Assembly: GCA_949752745.1 (NCBI GenBank)
Contig: OX457028.1
Span: 7,582,922-7,646,921, forward strand
DNA from: Protula sp. h YS-2021
Taxonomy: Eukaryota; Annelida; Polychaeta; Sabellida; Serpulidae
Direction: 5' to 3'
Length of the DNA stretch: 64,000 bases
The first letter of the stretch is position 1; every line of letters begins with the position of its first letter. Position numbers and translations under genes: made by a program. Below, one piece after another: positions 13,866 to 23,757 of the stretch. A model generated the notes under the pieces. The model did no database searches and was not told where the DNA came from. It was given only the letters and a program-made list of their open reading frames with translations.

Positions 13866-13946
13866 GGGACGGACGGACGGACGGACAGACGGACGACACT
13901 TGCCCCCATCTGTATAGCCCTGTTGGCTAAAAAGCCAACTGGGCTA
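13866..13946 (+). repeat. (GGAC)n tract and internal hairpin of the element (copy 1)
   Basis: Five to six ggac repeats are followed by cccccatctgta and an imperfect hairpin at 13915-13946: arms TAGCCCTGTTGGCT and AGCCAACTGGGCTA, one mismatch, AAAA loop. It ends gggctaaaa, the same way as the outer terminal hairpin. It looks like a second 3' terminus inside the element. Confidence 0.85.
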
Positions 13947-13949
13947 AAA

Positions 13950-14590
13950 AAAAAGACATCGGATCAAAAATGTAGGACGAGATACATTTTAAATTTTTTT
14001 CTTCAAAAATTCCCCAAAAATTAAAAAATCACCCGATCGACTAGAAAAGCACAAGCCGTATGCACGACACTTTAGGGGTGCCTCATACCAAAAATAAATC
14101 ACATCGGGTCAAAAATGTAGGAGGAGACACATTTTAAATTTTTTTCTTCAAAAATTCCCCTAAAATTCAAAAATCACCCGATCGACTAAAAAAGCACAAG
14201 CCGTATGCACGACTCCTTAGGGATGCCTCACACCAAAAATAAATGACATCGAATCAAAATTGTAGGAGTAGATGCATTTTGAATTATTTTCGAAAATTTT
14301 GCTTTAAAAATTCCCCAAAAATACAAAAATTGCGCGATCGACTAAAAAAGCACAAGCCGTATGCACGACCCTTTAGGGGTGCCTCATACCAAAAATAAAT
14401 GACATCGGGTCAAAAATGTAGGAGGAGATACATTTTAAAATTTTTTCTTTAAAAATTCGCCAAAAATTCAAAAATCACCCGATCGACTAGAAAAGCACAA
14501 GCCGTATGCACGACCCCTTAGGGATGCCTCACACCAAAAATAAATGACATCGGATCAAAATTGTAGGAGGAGATGCATTTTGAACCAAAG
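13950..14590. repeat. ~147-bp tandem repeat, about 4.4 copies (element copy 1)
   Basis: Each unit has acatcggatcaaaaatgtag, an AT-rich stretch, atcacccgatcgactagaaa, gcacaagccgtatgcacgac and tgcctcataccaaaaataaa. Anchors fall near 13957, 14101, 14246, 14400 and 14547. Confidence 0.93.
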
Positions 14591-14603
14591 TTTACTAAAT
14601 AAA

Positions 14604-14604
14604 C

Positions 14605-14643
<39 letters not shown>

Positions 14644-14699
14644 GGACACCGCCCGCAAACCGATAGGAATACCCCAGCTTACGTGTAACGTAAGCTGGG
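14604..14699 (+). repeat. (AACT)n microsatellite and terminal hairpin of element copy 1
   Basis: About nine aact units are followed by ggacaccgcccgcaaaccg and the 27-base hairpin at 14673-14699 (11-bp perfect stem, five-base loop tgtaa). The second element copy has the same end with a longer aact tract. Confidence 0.9.
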
Positions 14700-14703
14700 C
14701 TAA

Positions 14704-15325
14704 AAAAACTGCACCGTAAAAGACAACCTTAAGGCTATTTTTTATTTCAAAACGAGCACGCTGAATCCACCAGAAGAGAAGCGAGTGACAGCTTCAGTCA
14801 GAACTTCCATCAGCCCCGCTATATTATACGAAGCGGGTCGATCAGGCAATTCCTTCAGATATAATCCAGATCCCTTTGTAAGATAATGAAATGAAATACG
14901 ACTTGTGCGACAGGCCCGTGGTAGCAACATCAATTTGGCCATTCGAGAGGCTTGGTAGCTTGCTCATTTCATGGCGGTAACCTATCCATGTGACTTGATT
15001 CCGTGCGGGATTCCCTGGCTCTATCTACCTTAAGGTTTTGACTCACTGGGTCGGATCCCTCGCTCCTCCCTCCCCCCCCCCCCCCCCCCCCCCCTCCCCA
15101 CCACCTGCCCCCAGTCCAGCGGCGATCGAGTCGTAATTTGTGAGTCACTCAGCTGTGGCCCATGGTTTGTATGTCAATTAATACAATGAAAAATATAGAT
15201 ACGCACACAAAGGTTGCCTGAGCGCCCGGGAAGACTCAAACACGGCCTCTCCTCGTGGATGTTATACAGTGCATCATGGCGTATTACTGGGAACCGGCTG
15301 AAAGGGTTCATCACAAAAGGCTCCA
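14704..15325. other. Unique stretch with a poly-C run
   Basis: It contains a C-run of about 24 at 15071-15094. A short minus-strand frame at 14742-14942 ends at a taa that overlaps an aataaa-like word, but it has no recognisable domain. No exon of UNC5 was identified. Confidence 0.5.
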
Positions 15326-15715
15326 AGCCTGTGGATCACTCCTGTAACCGATCTGATGTCAGGGCGCCAGGAGGGCACCACAAAAGGCACCAAGCCTGTG
15401 GATCACCCCTATAACCGATCTGATGTCAGGGTGCCAGGAGGGCACCAGAAAAGGCACCAAGCCTGTCGATCACCCCTGTAACCGATCTGATGTCAGGGTG
15501 CCAGGGGGGCATCTCAAAAAGCTCCAAGCCTGTCGATGACCCCTGTAACCGATGTGATGTCAGGGTGCCAGGGGGGCACCACAAAAAGCTCCAAGCCTGT
15601 CGATCACCCCTGTAACCGATCTGATGTCAAGGTGCCAGGAGGGCACCACAAAAGGCACCAAGCCTGTGGATCACCCCTGTAACCGGTCTGATGTCAGGGT
15701 GCCAGGAGGGCGGAG
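15326..15715. repeat. 67-bp minisatellite, about six copies
   Basis: The unit carries gtaaccgatctgatgtcagg, gtgccaggagggcacca and caaaaggcaccaagcctgt. Copies are over 90 percent alike by eye; it ends in a G-rich block at 15710-15770. Confidence 0.93.
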
Positions 15716-16002
15716 GGAAGGGGGGGGGGAGGTGGTGGGCGGGGACGGGGACGGGGGAGAGGGCAGGGGGATTGTCACAAAATCCGATGTTTCAGTGCTG
15801 ATAAAGCTTTCTGATACGTATTTTTCACCCAAACGAACAGTCAACATTTGGTGGGAGGGGGGGGGGGAGCGGGGGCGGGGTTAAAATCTAAGAAAACAAT
15901 AACAAGCAGCTTTGTTTCAGAATTTGTGAAGTTTAGTTTGCAGTTAGAAGGCATCAGATCAGCTCATTATGATCTGCAGTAAGAAGGGCTGACATCAGTG
16001 AT

Positions 16003-16105
16003 GGGAGCAATCACGTGGACGATGTCGTTCTGCGTTACGATTGGCTCGTCAGAAATACCAGCAATCACGTGTAACGATATCGTTCTGCGTCATGATTGGC
16101 CAAGA
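16003..16105. repeat. 54-bp direct duplication
   Basis: The segment agcaatcacgtg...tcgttctgcgt...gattggc occurs at 16006 and again at 16060 with a few differences. Both copies contain CACGTG. Confidence 0.85.
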
Positions 16106-17397
16106 GCTTCAAGGTGAACGTAATCCCACTGCACGTTCACAGCCTCCTCTCCAGATCGCCTTTAGTGTTTTCCTGAGGCCCAATGTCAGTCAAAAGTATC
16201 AACTCATTCACTCTCCAACCATAGCGAGACGTGTAAAAACCCAGACTCGAAAGTTAACCTTCAATGGCCTTAGAAAACGCTTAGCTAATCTGGATTCTCC
16301 ACCCAGAATCAATGAATTCCAATAACAATCGTATTTCCAGCATTGGCTCCAATTGCACTAAAAAAAAAACACTTGGTTTTTGTTGGGAAAAATATCTGCA
16401 ATGCGACATTATCCCCGCGGCTCCGTGTGCAAAAACACTGATGCGAATGTTTCCATTTTCAACTTAATGAAATTAAGTGAAATAAAAATTGGGAGGAACG
16501 AGGGATGGAGCAGAGCACTGAGTCATTACTTTAATAGCCTCTGAATCACAAGTTTTAAGTGATTAAGAATTAAGAAAACAAACAGGAATCTATTTTTAGA
16601 CAGGGCAGGTCTGATATACTCGTGTGTAGACCATGAAAATGTGACTGTCAGCCGGGGGGGGGGGGGGGGGGGGGGAGAGAAGGGCGGTCTTTTTGTCCTT
16701 ATCACGTAAAAGTCCATTCTATAATATGTTATGCACTCTTTCCCCACAAACTACCTCCCCACACCCCATCTCCCCACACCAATATGTCCATACAACCTAT
16801 CTTACCACATCCATCTCCCCTCACCCATCTCCCCACATCCATCTCGAGAAGTTGATGCATGAAGTTGCTTCTATAATTCTCTATGTCACGTCCACTACAT
16901 AAATCATTATTGTGTAAAACGGAGAGCAACAATCGCAAACCGGTTCTCAAAAAAAAAAACCGGAAACTGTTAGATCTTACAAAATTGGCACGTCGAGGTA
17001 AAAAAAAGAAAAAAAAAGAAAAGAAATAAACTTCTCTATTTGCCTGCGTTGCTCTGGGGCTGTTGACATGTGTTTGAAGCGTTTGTTTACAGAGGAAACA
17101 CATGTTAAAGAGTAAACTGCCAGGTAGCAAACTAAACAATTTATCCAGACTGTTAGCACCCACACGTCAATGCAGCAGAAAGTAGGTCGTGGAAAAGGTA
17201 AGCAGCCAGCCAGCCAGCCAGCCAGCCAGGCAGACAGCCAGCCAGACAGTAGCTTTTTCCTTACCAGCATTGAGAAAAAATCTTTGCATCTCCGCTTCAT
17301 ATGAGATGGACTGCACTGTGCTTTTTTTTTTTTTTTTGGTAATTTTTATGCCCAGTGATATTCAGACTACAGGTACAACAATGTGCACCAGTGGTGT
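16106..17397. other. Non-coding stretch up to the assembly gap
   Basis: It holds a poly-G run (about 16654-16674), a degenerate ctccccacacc repeat (16744-16845) and a (CAGC)n tract (17205-17240). No UNC5 exon was recognised on the minus strand. Confidence 0.55.
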
Positions 17398-17597
17398 NNN
17401 NNNNNNNNNNNNNNNNNNNNNNNNNNNNNNNNNNNNNNNNNNNNNNNNNNNNNNNNNNNNNNNNNNNNNNNNNNNNNNNNNNNNNNNNNNNNNNNNNNNN
17501 NNNNNNNNNNNNNNNNNNNNNNNNNNNNNNNNNNNNNNNNNNNNNNNNNNNNNNNNNNNNNNNNNNNNNNNNNNNNNNNNNNNNNNNNNNNNNNNNN
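17398..17597. other. Assembly gap of exactly 200 N
   Basis: All bases are N. A round 200 suggests a scaffolding placeholder, so the true length is unknown. Confidence 0.98.
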
Positions 17598-19166
17598 GCA
17601 TAAATTAGTTTTTGGTCTTTGTGAAAGCGACACTGCAGAATTTGGCAGGTTTTTTATTTATCTATTTAGTAAATGAAGACAAACAGTGTTTTTGGCAAGG
17701 GAGAGGCCACGGCCTACATAGCTCTCTGTCAGAGGTGTAATAAGATGGCTGGGAATAAAGATGTGAATTCATTGACTTCTAAACTTGCAAGCGTACATCA
17801 AAAGCTCTATGACATCAGCGAACCGCCATCCGCCATCCGCCATGTACGCCACTGCGTGCCCTGCTCTCATTCTCCTGTTCTTTATTTACAAACTCCATTT
17901 CTATTCCCGTAAGGCATTTTACTTTTTACTTATTGGTCAGATATTTCCTGTCACTGTTGACTTAACAGAGAAAACTATAGCGATATTTTGCAACAAAATA
18001 TAACAGACAACTCCAACCTGTCCCTGAAGTATAACATTACGATCCATGTATCCATGGAGAACGTTTTATATTCACTCTTTGATAAACAAAATCCTTTCAT
18101 AATCAACGCTGCCATGTCATTCCCAATTATACCACACCAAGGAGCGGGGCAACTACAGCAAAAAGAAAGCTTCCCCCCGGGGGGGGGGGGGGGGTGTGTG
18201 TGGGGGGGGGGGGCTTGTATCAGCATAGTTTGATTGACTCAGTGTGTGCGTATGAGGAGGGAGGGGGGCTTGTATCAGCGTAGTCTGAGGGACTCGGTGC
18301 GTACGGATGGGGAGGGAGGGGGAGGGGGAGGGGGGTGCTACAGGAGTTACTTTCTCGTCCTCTTTCAAACCATCACATCCGCCTTTAAAGTCTTTGTGAA
18401 AAAAACAAAAAAAAAAAAAACAAAACAAAATCCAAACAGGAAACAGTCACAAACTGCCAACATTGATCATGCGTCGTTTTCACCTCAACCAAATATTCAG
18501 ACGGAGAAACAACAATGTATCAATTTAACATCAACTTCACACAGTGAGAACAAATCAAGAATTGCGGACATATCCGGCACATACTTCCTTAGCAGTCGAC
18601 CGACTACTCGGATATCCCAGGGCTCGATAAACGGAGCGGGGGGGGGGGGGGGGGGGGAGGGGGAGAGGGGGCGATGCGTGCTAAAGCTACACGGTGAATA
18701 AAAATAATCACGGCGCAGATAACATAAATGAGCTCGTTTCCGGCTCGCCGAGACAGCACACACGTCATGTGGTTGCCGTGGTAACAACTGTTCTGATACA
18801 GAATAAATGACTGCCCCCTTCTCCCCACTCCACCCCCCCCCCCCCGCCCGCTCTCCCCAGCCCCCACCACCCAACGCTCCTACCCAACTTCTGGCACGAG
18901 GACACGAAGACACGAGGACAAGAAGACACGAGAGCACGAGGGCACGAAGACAAGAGGACATGAGGACACGAAGACACGAGGGCACGAAGACACGAGCGCT
19001 AGGCACACGGCAACAGTGCAGACGAGGACGCCAGGTCACAACAAAATCTTAAGCTAAAACCACGTAAAGACTAAAAATTCTGACATATAATTCCATGCCT
19101 TTTCAGACTCCAAACAGCTGTTTTTTGCATCTAGTGGGAAAAAAATTGTAGTTGTGTTTGCCATAC
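17598..19166. other. Non-coding sequence 3' of the last recognised UNC5 exon
   Basis: This should be the start of the next UNC5 intron on the minus strand. It holds a ~56-bp duplication with G-runs (ggcttgtatcagc at 18212 and 18268), another poly-G block (18637-18670), a C-run near 18832-18845, and an agacacgaggacacga-type minisatellite at 18895-18995. Confidence 0.6.
18895..18995. repeat. Degenerate 8-16-bp GACACGAG-type minisatellite
   Basis: Words gacacgag, ggcacgaag and gacaagagg alternate over about 100 bp. Confidence 0.85.
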
Positions 19167-19313
19167 CTGAATTTCGGCCCCGAGTTTACACCGCCAGCCT
19201 GGATTGAGTTCGTCCACGGACAGGCACAGATTACCGCCGCCGAATTGGAACAAGATCTGTTTGGGTTTCTCCAGTAAGCGCCCTCCCAACTTGTGCTCCA
19301 CCTGGCGGACGTG
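19167..19313 (-). CDS. UNC5: UNC5 exon: UPA domain, middle
   Basis: The last recognisable exon (147 nt, phase 0-0) encodes HVRQVEHKLGGRLLEKPKQ, then ILFQFGGGNLCLSVDELNPG, and WRCKLGAEIQ. It aligns with the vertebrate segment '[20 protein letters not shown]...LQISVLDIP...WRIKP'. The acceptor is cttcacttttacag; the donor is ATTCAG/gtatgg. By analogy the next exon should encode the rest of UPA (the LHC-x-FTLER region) and the following ones the Death domain. I could not find them in the 19 kb to the left. The intron before this exon is filled by a 47-bp minisatellite ending about 20 bp from the acceptor. Confidence 0.92.
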
Positions 19314-19335
19314 CTGTAAAAGTGAAGAGCATGGG

Positions 19336-19708
19336 CACGGTGTGAGACAGGGGCCTGGCAGAAACGGATCACGTGACATGGTCACGGTGTGAAACAGGGG
19401 CCTGGCAGGAACGGATCACGTGACACGGTCACGGTGTGGCACAGGGCCTGGCAGAAACGGATCACGTGACATGGTCACGGTGTGAAACAGGGTCCTGACA
19501 GGAACGGATCACGTGACATGGTCACGGTGTGAAACAGGGGTCTGGCAGGAACGGATGACGTGACATGGTCACGGTGTGAAACAGAGTCCTGACAGGAACG
19601 GATCACGTGACATGGTCACGGTGTGAAACAGGGGTCTGGCAGGAACGGATGACGTGACATGGTCACGGTGTGAAACAGGGTCCTGACAGAAACGATAACG
19701 TGACACCA
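19336..19708. repeat. 47-bp minisatellite with CACGTG in most units, about eight copies
   Basis: The unit reads cacggtgtgaaacagggg, cctggcaggaacggat and cacgtgacatggt. Five copies have atCACGTGac, two have TGACGTGA and the last has aacgtgac. It fills the intron just upstream (on the gene strand) of the 19167-19313 exon. Confidence 0.94.
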
Positions 19709-20324
19709 GGCCACTCCCAAAAGACAGTTTTATTCCACAAGCTGAATTGTGGAAATCACGTTAAACCTTTTTAGCAATATATGTGCAGAAATAACCACAA
19801 AAAATACTAAAATTAACACATTTTCTGCATTGTTTTTTTTTATCGGAATGCACTGTTTTTCATGATTTTTCCAAATTTTGATAGTGAAATTCTGACTTTA
19901 TTCTCCGCACATGGGAACCACGATATCGTCCTGCCGCAACACAGCCTCTCTCTTTACATCAATGACGTAACACCCCCTTTCACAGTTTTCTTTTCACAGA
20001 ACACGCAGCATGTACTTATGGCAACACGATTTGTCTTTCCCATAATACGTGTTTTTTGTTCCACAAAGGTGAAAATTATGGTCTAATTTGAGCAATTACA
20101 GAGACAAAAAAAAAAAAAAAACTGCTAAAATTTTCACTGTAATTGGCGAAAAGATTTCAAGTGCTCCGACCTTCACGCGGCGATCGAATAACATGCCATT
20201 GTTAAAAGCAAACCTTGTATTTTCACAAGCTTTTTCCTTCATTTTCAGGAAAATGTTACCCAGCAAACGGCCCGAGGTACCCAAAAATATGTCTTAGGTT
20301 ATTTTTTGTTCATTTATCACTGTC

Positions 20325-20411
20325 TCAAAAGGCGCCATCTGTAGGGGCAGACGACATTCATACACACCTCAAAAGACGCCATCTATACAGGCAGACGACA
20401 TTCATACACAC
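20325..20411. repeat. 44-bp tandem duplication containing the 5' splice site of the UNC5 exon at 20412
   Basis: The segment cagacgacattcatacacac followed by ctcaaa occurs at the true exon/intron border and again 44 bp into the intron. On the minus strand both read TTTGAG/gtgtgtatgaatg. A third, partial copy starts at about 20325 without the donor. Use of the second donor would add 44 nt and shift the frame. Confidence 0.9.
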
Positions 20412-20648
20412 CTCAAAGGCATCCCTGGTGTCCTCGAGGAAATACACGCGGATGTTATAGTCGACCGCGGAGGGCAGCGCGGGGGCGAAGACAGCGAGGC
20501 GTAGGATCTTGATGGCCTTGCGCGCCATGTTGGGCTCGCCGACCAGCACGTAGCGCTGCAGGCTGTCCGTCATGATGTGGCACTCGTTCTGGTCAATCTG
20601 TGTGTACACCGCCGTGTTGATCGTCTCCTGCCCGAGTGTCGTCGCACA
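20412..20648 (-). CDS. UNC5: UNC5 exon: end of ZU5 and start of UPA
   Basis: This 237-nt exon, phase 0-0, begins CATTLGQETINTAVYTQIDQ and continues NECHIMTDSLQRYVLVGEP. That is the 'EETLNTPCYCQL ... CHILLEQLGTYVFTGES' end of ZU5 (to about 20532). The second half, ARKAIKILRLAVFAPALPS then AVDYNIRVYFLEDTRDAFE, is the 'LKVAVFG...LDYNLRVY' start of the UPA domain, which in UNC5 packs on ZU5 and the Death domain in the closed receptor. The acceptor is gttgtgttacag; the donor is TTTGAG/gtgtgt. The region is locally GC-rich, unlike the flanking AT-rich intron. A copy of the donor lies 44 bp into the intron. Confidence 0.94.
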
Positions 20649-20689
20649 CTGTAACACAACGGCGCGACACGTGGACTCAGGGACTCAAC

Positions 20690-21135
20690 TGTACGCTATA
20701 TTAGGTACGACGCCTCGTGTATCCTCAGGGCATACTCCTATCCTCTATATTAGGTAACATGACCCCTGTATCCCCAGGGACACATATGTACGTTATTTTA
20801 GGTAAGGTGCCTCGCGTGTCCTCAGGGACACTTCTCTCCGCTATATTAGGTAACATGCCCCATGTATCCCCAGGGACACATATGTACGTTATATTAGGTA
20901 AGGTGCCTCGCGTGTCCTCAGGGACACTTCTCTCCGCTATATTAGGTAACATGCCCCATGTATCCCCAGGGACACATATGTACGTTATATTAGGTAAGGT
21001 GCCTCGCGTGTCCTCAGGGACACTTCTCTCCGCTATATTAGGTAACATGCCCCATGTATCCCCAGGGACACATATGTACGTTATATTAGGTAAGGTGCCT
21101 CGCGTGTCCTCAGGGGCACTCCTGCACGTTATATA
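20690..21135. repeat. 48-bp minisatellite in 96-bp dimers, about nine monomers
   Basis: Two related monomers alternate: one has catgccccatgtatccccag and gtacgttat, the other aggtgcctcgcgtgtcctca and cttctctccgctat. Both end attaggta. Since 96 is a multiple of three, open frames run through it on both strands. It lies at the upstream side of the 20412-20648 exon, close to its acceptor. Confidence 0.93.
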
Positions 21136-21855
21136 AGAGATTGTCCCTCGAGTACAGAACATATGAAGGGGCCGCGCGAGCTTCTCATAAATATTAACAG
21201 AATTAGTTACGTGAATCTTAATCATAGGTTTATTCCGATATTTTATTATTTTATTCCGAGAGTATCCCCATACTTATTTGATATCGGAAATGTTTCGATA
21301 CTTAAAACATGATGGAACTTGTGGAAAATTACTCACAAATGCATAAAAAACATTGATTTGTAATCAGGAAAATTTCACGGTTATTTATATAAATGCTGCT
21401 CCACATCAAACCATCGTTATTTAGCGGAACGGAATTTGCAACCGTTTTGTAGTTGAAATAACATCGGGAGAAAAAGAGCTAAAAAAAAAAAAAACGACGT
21501 CAAGCAACTTGAAAAACAAATCCGTCGCTGATTATCGCTGGCTTCGTATCAAAATAATTGATTCTTTATCGAGTGAAATTTGACAAGCAAGCTGTAATAG
21601 AATACCATATTGTTTGAAAATGAAACTGTTTTGCCCTGAAACTTCCACTAAAAACACGTTTCTGAGAAAAATAAATAAATAAATAAATAATAAATGGGAA
21701 AATACAGAAAACGTTCAATAAATGCCATACAAATTGAGGGAAAAGTGTGCTCTGCTTCATAGTTCAGGTGTTCAGACTTCTTCCTGCACCCGAATGAGAA
21801 CTACGAGGATGTTGTGGCACAGAATGGTGAGAGCAGGAGAGAGTGGCGATGAGGA
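21136..21855. other. Intron sequence without recognisable features
   Basis: AT-rich intron with an A-run at 21481 and a short aaat repeat at 21671-21692. No gene or exon seen. Confidence 0.6.
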
Positions 21856-21856
21856 A

Positions 21857-22265
21857 GGCGGGCGTTATCACTCTGTGAGTTGCGGGTGGGGGCGTTATCA
21901 CTCTGTGAGTTGGGGGTGGGGGGCGTTATCGCTCTGTGAGTTGGGGGGGCGTTATCGCTCTGTGAGGTGGAGGGCGTGCGTCATCGCTCTGTGAGTTGTG
22001 GGGGGGGGGGCGTTATCGCTCTGTGAGTTGGGGGTGGGGGCGTTATCACTCTGTGAGTTGGGGGTGGGGGGGCGTTATCGCTCTGTGAGTTGGGGGGGGG
22101 GCGTTATCGCTCTGTGAGGTGGAGGGCGTACGTCATCGCTCTGTGAGTTGGGGGGGGGGCGTTATCGCTCTGTGAGTTGGGGCGGCGTTTTCGCTCTGTG
22201 AGTGGAGGCGGGATGGGGGGTGGGGTGGGGGCTATGAGCAAACGTGGGCGCTTTCGCTCTGCGAG
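21857..22265. repeat. G-rich 25-32-bp minisatellite, about 14 copies
   Basis: The core gcgttatcgctctgtgagtt is followed by a G-run of variable length, which makes the period irregular. Confidence 0.9.
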
Positions 22266-22894
22266 TAGGGGGCAGGAACGAATGTGATCGTTTTCGCTCT
22301 ATAGCATTTTGGTTGACACGGGCACTGTTTATTGTCACTCACTCATGGGTCACGTGATGTGGAGTGACACTCCGCGATAAGGCCGGCTGTGATATCAAGG
22401 CCTTATCACATTTGATTATGCTTATTTTCGCAGTCCTTGTTATTACGGCTTCTCTCTCTCTCTCTTTTTTTTTTTTTTTTTTTTTTGCATCTTATCGAAA
22501 TTTGAAACTAAAATTTGATTTAAACAGGAAATGGTTGCCACTATTTTTGTCACGTTACTTTTCAGCTACCGAGTTTAAACACCTAAAAACGTGAATTTTG
22601 ATATGAAAATAAGCAGCAATTGCCGCTTTTCAAATGCAATGTTTTCAAATATTGACGCAAAACACTGACCTTTTCTGGAAATCATTTCGCCACTTTTTTT
22701 GGCAAAAAACGACACGTTTTAAGTTACGTAAATAAAAGTTAAAATGAAAGAAAGCAGGGTGTATATTTAAAACGATGATAACAAGGCCGGGGTGGCGAGT
22801 TGTGACAACTAAATTACGACTACATTCTGTACTACACTTCACTGAGTTGTTTTTTTTTTCTACTGAAGGGTTTTATGTCAATAAATACTGCGTC

Positions 22895-23222
22895 GCGACA
22901 GTGAGAGCAGGTCAACCAATGACACGGCGACAGTGAGAGCAGGTCAACCAATGACACGGCGACAGTGAGAGCAGGTCAACCAATGACACGGCGACACTGA
23001 GAGCAGGTCAACCAATGACACGGCGACACTGAGAGCAGGTCATCCAATGACACGGCCACAGTGAGAGCAGGTCATCCAATGACACTGCGACAGTGAGAGC
23101 AGGTCATCCAATGACACGGCCACAGTGAGAGCAGGTCATCCAATGACACTGCGACAGTGAGAGCAGGTCATCCAATGACACGGCTACAGTGAGAGCAGGT
23201 CAACCAATGACACGGCCACACT
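22895..23222. repeat. 32-bp minisatellite, about ten copies
   Basis: The unit is gcgacagtgagagcaggtca plus accaatgacacg. Variants are cggcgac/cggccac/ctgcgac and caacc/catcc. Confidence 0.94.
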
Positions 23223-23504
23223 GCACTCTTCATTTTGTTAATGTTGTGCAAAAAGAAAAACAATGAATTCTTTATATACAAGGCCAAATAAGTTAAATAC
23301 GAAAACGGGAGTCAGTTTATTAGTGCTGTGTAAAGGCTATACGTGTGATGCCAGTGGCATGACGTAAAGTTGACGTTAACTGCCCCGGCTAGAAATATTG
23401 CGTACTGCGTAGTCATGACAATATGACTGTGACTATTGTAACTACGAATCAGCCGCAACCCCACGAGTGGGTCATATCGGGCGCGGGCGAGAGGATGGGG
23501 GGGG

Positions 23505-23757
23505 GCGAAGGGTTGGGGCACACTGACCTGCCACTGCGGGGGTTGGGTGGGGTGGGGGCGAAAGGGGGCGAGGGGGGTGGCACACTGACCTGCCACTGTG
23601 GGGGGTCGTCGTACGAGTGGGGTGGGAGCGAGCGGGGGGGGGGGCACACTGACCTGCCACTGCGGGGGTTGGATGGGGGGGGGGAGGGCGAGAGGGGAAC
23701 ATTGACCCGCCACTGCGGGTATCAGGTGGGGGGCCGAGGGGGGAGGGGCACACTGAC
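23505..23757. repeat. Minisatellite made of copies of an UNC5 5' splice site (five junctions)
   Basis: The plus-strand word cactgacctgccactgcggg (minus: CCGCAGTGGCAG/gtcagtg) marks the true end of the exon at 23758. It recurs in the intron with donors near 23648, 23584 and 23522, plus a mutated copy near 23701 (attgacccgc). Spacings are 51, 53, 64 and 62 bp. The copy at 23584 also contains tcgtcgtacg, as in the exon about 20-30 bases from its end, so the repeat includes at least 30 bases of exon. Units are separated by G-rich filler. Confidence 0.9.

Larger units (their letters stand above)
5969..14703 (+). mobile_element. Large satellite-carrying element, copy 1 (8.7 kb; Helentron/HINE- or pearl-like)
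   Basis: The boundaries come from comparison with the second copy at 36686: sequence identity begins at acaagtttgtcc and ends at gggctaa. The left end has a palindrome (tttgtcc-aa-ggacaaa) and then CCCAGCTTACG at 5992-6002. The right end is a hairpin with arms CCCAGCTTACG (14673-14683) and CGTAAGCTGGG (14689-14699), followed by ctaa. The left motif is thus the inverse of the 3' hairpin arm. Inside are an (AACT)n tract, tandem arrays and no transposase or Rep/helicase frame. Short subterminal inverted repeats, a microsatellite, a 3' hairpin and internal tandem repeats are the known features of non-autonomous Helentrons (HINEs) and bivalve pearl elements. The class is inferred; no target duplication is visible. 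Strand is given by placing the hairpin at the 3' end. Confidence 0.72.

Noticed and set aside
14742..14942. Short minus-strand frame ending at an aataaa-like word, considered as the UNC5 C-terminal exon
   Set aside because: The translation does not resemble UPA or a Death domain, and there is no acceptor in a matching phase that I could defend.
17362..17633. Open frames across the N stretch
   Set aside because: They exist only because N codons were not counted as stops.
18497..19039. 180-codon minus-strand frame
   Set aside because: It consists of translated poly-C/poly-G and a GACACGAG minisatellite.
20717..21136. Repetitive open frame on both strands
   Set aside because: It comes from the 96-bp dimer minisatellite (32 codons) inside an UNC5 intron.
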